Source of the DNA: Verrucomicrobiota bacterium
GTDB lineage: Bacteria > Verrucomicrobiota > Verrucomicrobiia > Opitutales > Opitutaceae
Assembly: GCA_023386835.1 (NCBI GenBank)
Contig: JAEWIY010000066.1
Location: 1-25,861, forward strand
Length of the DNA: 25,861 nt
Direction: 5' to 3'
A model generated the notes under the pieces. That model did not search any database, was not told the origin of the DNA, and was given only the letters and a program-made list of their open reading frames with translations. Positions within the stretch are counted from its first letter, which is position 1. Every line of letters begins with the position of its first letter. Positions 22,095-25,861 of this stretch are shown piece by piece. The position numbers and the translations under genes were made by a program.

Positions 22095-23891
22095 ATGCTG
22101 ACCATCTTCGATTACGGCGTCCTCATCGTTTATTTTACGTTCCTCCTGGGGGTCGGCTGGTTCTTCCGACACTTCGGCGGCGACAGCAGCCAATACTTTC
22201 GTGGAGGTGGCCGCATGTCGTGGTGGCTGGTCGGCACCTCGGCGTTCATGGGAGCGTTCAGCGCGTGGACGTTCACCGGCGCGGCGGGTCTCGCCTTCGA
22301 ACAGGGCATCGTGGTGATGACGATCTACTGGGCCGGCTCGTTTGGGTTCTTTTGCAACTGGGCCTGGATCGCGGCGTGGTTTCGCCAAACGCGCGTCATC
22401 ACCTCAATGGAGGCCGTGCGCGCGCGCATGGGCCCGGTCAACGAGCAGGTGTTCACCTGGCTGACGTTGCCGATCGGCGTGATCGTGGCGGGCATCTGGC
22501 TCTACGGTTTGGCGATCTTCTGCGCGCCGGCGTTCGGGCTCGATCTGCGCCTGACCATCGTCATGTGCGGCATTGCCGTTGTCTTCATGGCCACGGTCGG
22601 CGGCCAATGGGCGATCGTCGCGGGCGACTTCGTCCAGGCGCTGATGCTCATTCCGATCACGATCGTGGCGGCGGTGGCGGCCTGGATCAAAGTCGGCGGT
22701 TGGGAGGGCCTGCAGGCCGGGCTTCCGGCGGGACACTGGGACTTCACCGGCTCCGCGGCGGCCGAGTTTGGCAAGTTTTGGGTGGTCGCGATGTTCATCG
22801 AAAAGTTTTTCACCCAGAACGCGCTCCACGGCGCGGGCCGGTATTTGAATGTTCGCGACGGCCGGGAGGCGCGCCGGGCGGCCCTGCTCGCCACCATCCT
22901 TTACGGAAGCGGCTCCATTCTCTGGTTCGTCCCGCCGCTGGCGGCTCGTGCGATGGGCATGGATCTCGCCGGCGCCTTCCCGGGACTGACGAAACCCGGT
23001 GAGGCCGCCTACGTCGCCATGGCTTCCCAGGTTCTCCCCGTCGGCCTGCTGGGCTTGATGGTGACCGGCATCGTGTCGGCGACCTTGTCATCAATGGACC
23101 ACGGTTTGAACCGCAATGCCGGCGTTTTTGTCCGCAGCGTGTACGTGCCGTTGTTGCGTCCGCGGGCCAGTGAGCGGGAACAGGTGCTCGTCGGCCGGCT
23201 GACGACGCTGGTCTTTGGCATCGTTGTGATCCTGACCGCGCTGATGTACAGCAGCTGGAAGGACCTCGGTGCCTTCAGCCTCATGTTCCGCTTCAGCGCG
23301 CTGATTGGCATTCCGTACGCCGTTCCGATGGTGCTGTGCCTGTTCGTGAAGCGCGTGCCCGACTGGGCCGGCTGGTCCACGGTGCTGCTCGGCATGGGGG
23401 TCGGTTCGTTGATCGGAAACGCCCACAAGATCTTCGGGCCGTTGGTGAATCCCGATTCCTTTGTAGCGCAGGTTCTGGAGTGGACCGGTGGGCATCACTT
23501 CATCGCTGTCACGATTGGCGGCAGTGTGATCAGCACGCTTTGGTTCTTCGGCATTCACCTCGCCTTCCGCAATCGGATGAACCCGAAGCGGGTGGCCGAG
23601 ATCGAGGAGTTCTTCGCCCGCATGCGCCGGCCGGTTGAGCCGGCGACGGAGGAAGTCGAGCACACCAACACCCGCGGCACCATCGGCATCGGCCGCATGT
23701 GCCTCGCGTACGGAGCATTCATTCTGCTCCTGGTGCTGATCCCGAATACCTGGGTCGACCGCCTCGCGATCGCCTTCTGCGCGGCCTTCGTTGCCGGGGT
23801 GGGGTACGCGCTGCTCAAACTTGGGCAACGCCCGCCGCCGGTCGCGCCGATCGCGCGGCCATCCGAGCTCACCTCCGCTTCCTCTCGATGA
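22095..23891 (+). CDS. Sodium:solute symporter (SSS family)
   Basis: This 598-residue polytopic membrane transporter is of the sodium:solute symporter family (SLC5-like, LeuT fold). The N-terminus starts directly with a membrane helix (FDYGVLIVYFTFLLGVGWFF), then FRGGGRMSWWLVGTSAFMG, the conserved core helix 1 region. GIVSATLSSMDHGLNRNAGVF corresponds to the SSS helix with the sodium-binding Ser/Thr pair. About 13-14 hydrophobic segments can be counted, with a cytoplasmic loop before the last two helices. Its substrate cannot be read from sequence; sugars or sugar acids fit the neighbours. The stop overlaps the next gene's start (ATGA), so its product and the unknown 609-residue protein are probably made together. 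The ATG is fixed by the first helix and the upstream stop. Confidence 0.93.
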   Translation: MLTIFDYGVLIVYFTFLLGVGWFFRHFGGDSSQYFRGGGRMSWWLVGTSAFMGAFSAWTFTGAAGLAFEQGIVVMTIYWAGSFGFFCNWAWIAAWFRQTRVITSMEAVRARMGPVNEQVFTWLTLPIGVIVAGIWLYGLAIFCAPAFGLDLRLTIVMCGIAVVFMATVGGQWAIVAGDFVQALMLIPITIVAAVAAWIKVGGWEGLQAGLPAGHWDFTGSAAAEFGKFWVVAMFIEKFFTQNALHGAGRYLNVRDGREARRAALLATILYGSGSILWFVPPLAARAMGMDLAGAFPGLTKPGEAAYVAMASQVLPVGLLGLMVTGIVSATLSSMDHGLNRNAGVFVRSVYVPLLRPRASEREQVLVGRLTTLVFGIVVILTALMYSSWKDLGAFSLMFRFSALIGIPYAVPMVLCLFVKRVPDWAGWSTVLLGMGVGSLIGNAHKIFGPLVNPDSFVAQVLEWTGGHHFIAVTIGGSVISTLWFFGIHLAFRNRMNPKRVAEIEEFFARMRRPVEPATEEVEHTNTRGTIGIGRMCLAYGAFILLLVLIPNTWVDRLAIAFCAAFVAGVGYALLKLGQRPPPVAPIARPSELTSASSR

Positions 23892-25717
23892 GCTTCAACA
23901 AGATGATTTTCAGCGGGGTCACGCAGGACCTCGCCGATTTCGAGCGCTTTGCCCTCAGGGCAAAACAGTCCGGCGGCACCCACGTGCGGGTGTCGGACGG
24001 GTTGCCCTGGAGTACGTGGGAGTACGATCAGGAGGATGATCCTTATCCTTCCTGGGTCATCTCCAACTGTGGCCTGCTCAAGATCACCGCGCCCGCGCCG
24101 CTCTCGCAGTATTTGCCGCAAAACTACCGCGAGCGTGTCATGGGGATCCTCGAGTCGCGTTGCGCCGTGCTGCGCCGACTGGGGCTGAAGGCCGCGTTCC
24201 GGTTCTTCGATCCCAGCATGCTGCCGGAGCAGGTCTTCCGTGACCATCCGTTGTGGCGTGGTCCGCGGGTGGATCATCCGATGCGATCGCGGGTGGCGCG
24301 ATTCTCCGCCACGATCGACCATCCCGAGGTGCTGGAGCTCTACCGTGAGGCCGTCCGCATCCTGCTGCGGCGGTGCCCGGAGATCGACCTCTTCACGATT
24401 ATCACCAACGACTCGGGAACAGGGCTCGACTGGAGCGGCGGCCTCTACAACGGCCGGATTGGCAACACGCTTTACCGGGAGCGCCAGATGGACGAGCGGT
24501 TGAAGTCGTTCTTCGGCACGTTGCAATCGGCGGCCCGCGAATCCGGTGTCGAGCTCGAGGTGGGGGCGATGTGGACGCGCGAGGATGATCCCGCTGCGAT
24601 CGCGCGTCACCTGCCTGCGGGTACGGCGATCGAGAACCTGGAAGGGCCGGGCGCGACGCCGTTCCTTGCCACCGCGGGTTTCGAGGAAGGTTATTGGAAT
24701 ACGTTCTGCCCGGTCGTCGGCATCCCGCAGCCGATGCTCCTGCTCGAGGGCCTCAGCGAGGCCTTGCACGGCGAGCCGGTGCGGCTGCAGATCGAACGCA
24801 ACTGGTGCGATGCCGGTGGCGACAAGCTGCCGAAAGTCGAAGGCATCGCACCGCGGCTGCTGGCGGCGTTCGGCGACCGGCTGCATCGGGACCTGTATTT
24901 CGATCTCTTCGACCTGGCGATGGAACGTCGTCCACGCACGGCGCGGGACCGCCTCGAAGTGCTCGAGGAATTCGCAACGCGCCGCGTCGGTGCCGCCAAC
25001 GCCGCCGCGCAGCTGCAGGTGTGGCTCGACGTGCATGAGAGCTCACGCAGTCTCGAACTCGTGCAGCTCGGTGGCCACCTGGTGCATCTGGGCTGCGTGC
25101 AGCAGCGCTGGCTGACTCGTCCGTTTGTGCCGTTTCCGTCGGAATTGACGCCGGACGAGAAGGGCTACTTCCGCCGCTTCCTCTTCCAGGCCCGCGAAGA
25201 AACGTATGCGGAGAGCCTCGCCGATATCCAGGGCACGCAGATCTACCAGAGCTGGAGCGGCCGCTACTTCGTCGGTCGCATCGTCGATCCCGTGCTGGAA
25301 CGGCTGGACCGCGCGGCCCGGCTGTCGCGTGAACTGGGCGACGATCAGCAGGCCCGCCGGTTCCAGATCTACCGCTGTTTCCTGACCACGGTCCGTCACG
25401 CCGTCAGCTATCAGGCTCAGCTCGACCGGGTCCGTCTTCTCGGTTTCCCGCGTGAGGAGAATCCGCTGTTCGGCACCCGCAACAGTTGGGACCGTCAGCT
25501 GATGCTGGAGACGGTCCGGGCGGAGCTCGACAATACCGCCGTATTGATGGAGCTGCTACGGCCGGATCCGCGGGAGTATCTTGAACTGGCCGCTTCGCCC
25601 CAGGAAGAGGACATCCGCAAACTCTCGCCCGAAATCCTCGATCACCTGCAGCGCAAGTTGGACCTGACGAACGCGCGCTGGCTGGACTACCGCCGGGTCT
25701 TCACCACCCCCAACTAA
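23888..25717 (+). CDS. Uncharacterised 609-residue protein coupled to the symporter
   Basis: I do not recognise the family. The 609-residue protein has no signal peptide or membrane segment and should be cytoplasmic. The first 330 or so residues look like a TIM-barrel glycoside-hydrolase fold: alternating strands and helices with HVRVSDGLPWSTWEYD, LKAAFRFFDPSMLP, IDLFTIITNDSG and ELEVGAMWTRED, and acidic residues at strand ends. The second half is helical (RDRLEVLEEFATRRVG to the end) and resembles the all-helical C-terminal regions of alpha-glucuronidase-type hydrolases. This similarity is impressionistic. The ATG at 23888 overlaps the symporter stop (ATGA). A role in breaking down what the symporter imports is a reasonable inference. 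A perfect inverted repeat starts 11 nt after the stop. Confidence 0.85.
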   Translation: MSFNKMIFSGVTQDLADFERFALRAKQSGGTHVRVSDGLPWSTWEYDQEDDPYPSWVISNCGLLKITAPAPLSQYLPQNYRERVMGILESRCAVLRRLGLKAAFRFFDPSMLPEQVFRDHPLWRGPRVDHPMRSRVARFSATIDHPEVLELYREAVRILLRRCPEIDLFTIITNDSGTGLDWSGGLYNGRIGNTLYRERQMDERLKSFFGTLQSAARESGVELEVGAMWTREDDPAAIARHLPAGTAIENLEGPGATPFLATAGFEEGYWNTFCPVVGIPQPMLLLEGLSEALHGEPVRLQIERNWCDAGGDKLPKVEGIAPRLLAAFGDRLHRDLYFDLFDLAMERRPRTARDRLEVLEEFATRRVGAANAAAQLQVWLDVHESSRSLELVQLGGHLVHLGCVQQRWLTRPFVPFPSELTPDEKGYFRRFLFQAREETYAESLADIQGTQIYQSWSGRYFVGRIVDPVLERLDRAARLSRELGDDQQARRFQIYRCFLTTVRHAVSYQAQLDRVRLLGFPREENPLFGTRNSWDRQLMLETVRAELDNTAVLMELLRPDPREYLELAASPQEEDIRKLSPEILDHLQRKLDLTNARWLDYRRVFTTPN

Positions 25718-25727
25718 CCCGCAAACC

Positions 25728-25752
25728 ACTTGTCACGTATTAAGTGACAAGT
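25728..25752. repeat. Inverted repeat after the last gene
   Basis: ACTTGTCAC (25728-25736) and GTGACAAGT (25744-25752) form a perfect 9-bp stem with the 7-nt loop GTATTAA. The loop and right arm (ACGTATTAAGTGACAA, 25735-25750) recur exactly at 25808-25823, so this is one unit of a repeat family. It may also act as an RNA 3'-end hairpin, but no T tract follows. Confidence 0.7.
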
Positions 25753-25761
25753 CGTCCGTCG

Positions 25762-25777
25762 GCGTTCGCTCGAACGC
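25762..25777. repeat. Short palindrome between the two terminal repeats
   Basis: GCGTTCG (25762-25768) and CGAACGC (25771-25777) are inverted complements around CT. As an RNA hairpin it needs a slightly shorter stem with a 4-nt loop. It may be part of the same repeat block. Confidence 0.4.
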
Positions 25778-25783
25778 GATGAC

Positions 25784-25806
25784 CCCGGCGCCGCCCGGGC
25801 GTTTTT
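25784..25806 (+). terminator. Terminator-like GC hairpin with T tract
   Basis: CCCGG (25784-25788) can pair with CCGGG (25795-25799), or CGCC (25789-25792) with GGCG (25798-25801), directly before TTTTT (25802-25806). Position and T run suit an intrinsic terminator for the dehydrogenase-symporter-609-residue gene operon, though the stem is short. Confidence 0.45.
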
Positions 25807-25807
25807 G

Positions 25808-25823
25808 ACGTATTAAGTGACAA
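25808..25823 (+). repeat. Second copy of the terminal 16-bp repeat
   Basis: ACGTATTAAGTGACAA here is identical to 25735-25750, 73 bp upstream. Its left arm is TTTTTG rather than the TTGTC of the first copy, so the hairpin is not conserved. Both copies are followed by GTC/CGTCGGCG-type sequence. Confidence 0.7.
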
Positions 25824-25861
25824 ACGCGGTCGTCGGCGGGGGCCGGGGGGGGCCCCCGGGG

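Noticed and set aside
25731..25756. A second ECF41-like promoter: TGTCACG with CGTC 15 nt downstream
   Set aside because: The -35 differs in its last base, the spacer is 15 rather than 16 nt, it overlaps a palindromic repeat, and no gene is visible downstream inside the window.
25735..25823. The terminal 16-bp repeats as the start of a CRISPR array
   Set aside because: There are only two copies, the repeat is short, the intervening sequence has its own palindrome and terminator-like hairpin, and no cas gene is present.

Overview
The window is GC-rich, gene-dense bacterial chromosome. Several things suggest Verrucomicrobiota, most likely an Opitutaceae-like lineage: repeated Gfo/Idh/MocA oxidoreductases (two with twin-arginine leaders), two secreted DUF1080 (3-keto-disaccharide hydrolase) proteins, a bacterial Ku, and several genes with pyrimidine-rich leaders lacking a Shine-Dalgarno sequence. 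This placement is an inference from gene content, not a phylogeny. No rRNA, tRNA, CRISPR array, transposase or integrase was recognised.

Region 1 (232-7458) is the most notable. A minus-strand, probably Tat-exported oxidoreductase is divergent from a tight plus-strand run of six genes (1789-7458). Five are recognisable as the ebo/edb metabolite-traffic cluster: EboB (TatD-like hydrolase), EboE (xylose-isomerase-like TIM barrel), EboC (UbiA-type prenyltransferase), EboD (3-dehydroquinate-synthase-like) and EboF (type I phosphodiesterase fold). A 100-residue protein of unknown function leads the run. Gaps are at most 7 nt and three of the five junctions overlap. The cluster is known from cyanobacteria, where it is tied to moving a scytonemin precursor to the periplasm, from Pseudomonas, where it is linked to repelling nematodes, and from eustigmatophyte plastids. 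Its chemistry is unsolved. No scytonemin biosynthesis gene is visible here, so the substrate must be something else.

Region 2 (7472-10880) holds a Ku gene convergent with the ebo run, a doubtful small gene upstream of it, an ExoD-family membrane protein, and a two-gene unit of a carboxymuconolactone-decarboxylase-like protein with an ECF41-type sigma factor. A promoter matching the remembered ECF41 consensus, TGTCACA-N16-CGTC, lies just before this unit and implies autoregulation.

Region 3 (10929-16371, all minus strand) encodes a secreted DUF1080-PHP fusion, a pyruvate-oxidase-like ThDP enzyme, a thioredoxin-2-type protein, and a histidine kinase with an RsbRD-like N-terminus whose stop overlaps the thioredoxin start.

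Region 4 (16717-25717) looks like carbohydrate catabolism. It has a Tat-exported oxidoreductase followed 19 nt later by a secreted DUF1080 protein, which is the layout expected of a periplasmic 3-keto-glycoside pathway. A convergent cytoplasmic oxidoreductase follows, divergent from a 2-hydroxyacid dehydrogenase, a sodium:solute symporter and an unrecognised 609-residue protein. Near-identical 20-bp direct repeats lie ahead of both divergent transcripts. The window ends in a small block of inverted and direct repeats with a terminator-like hairpin.
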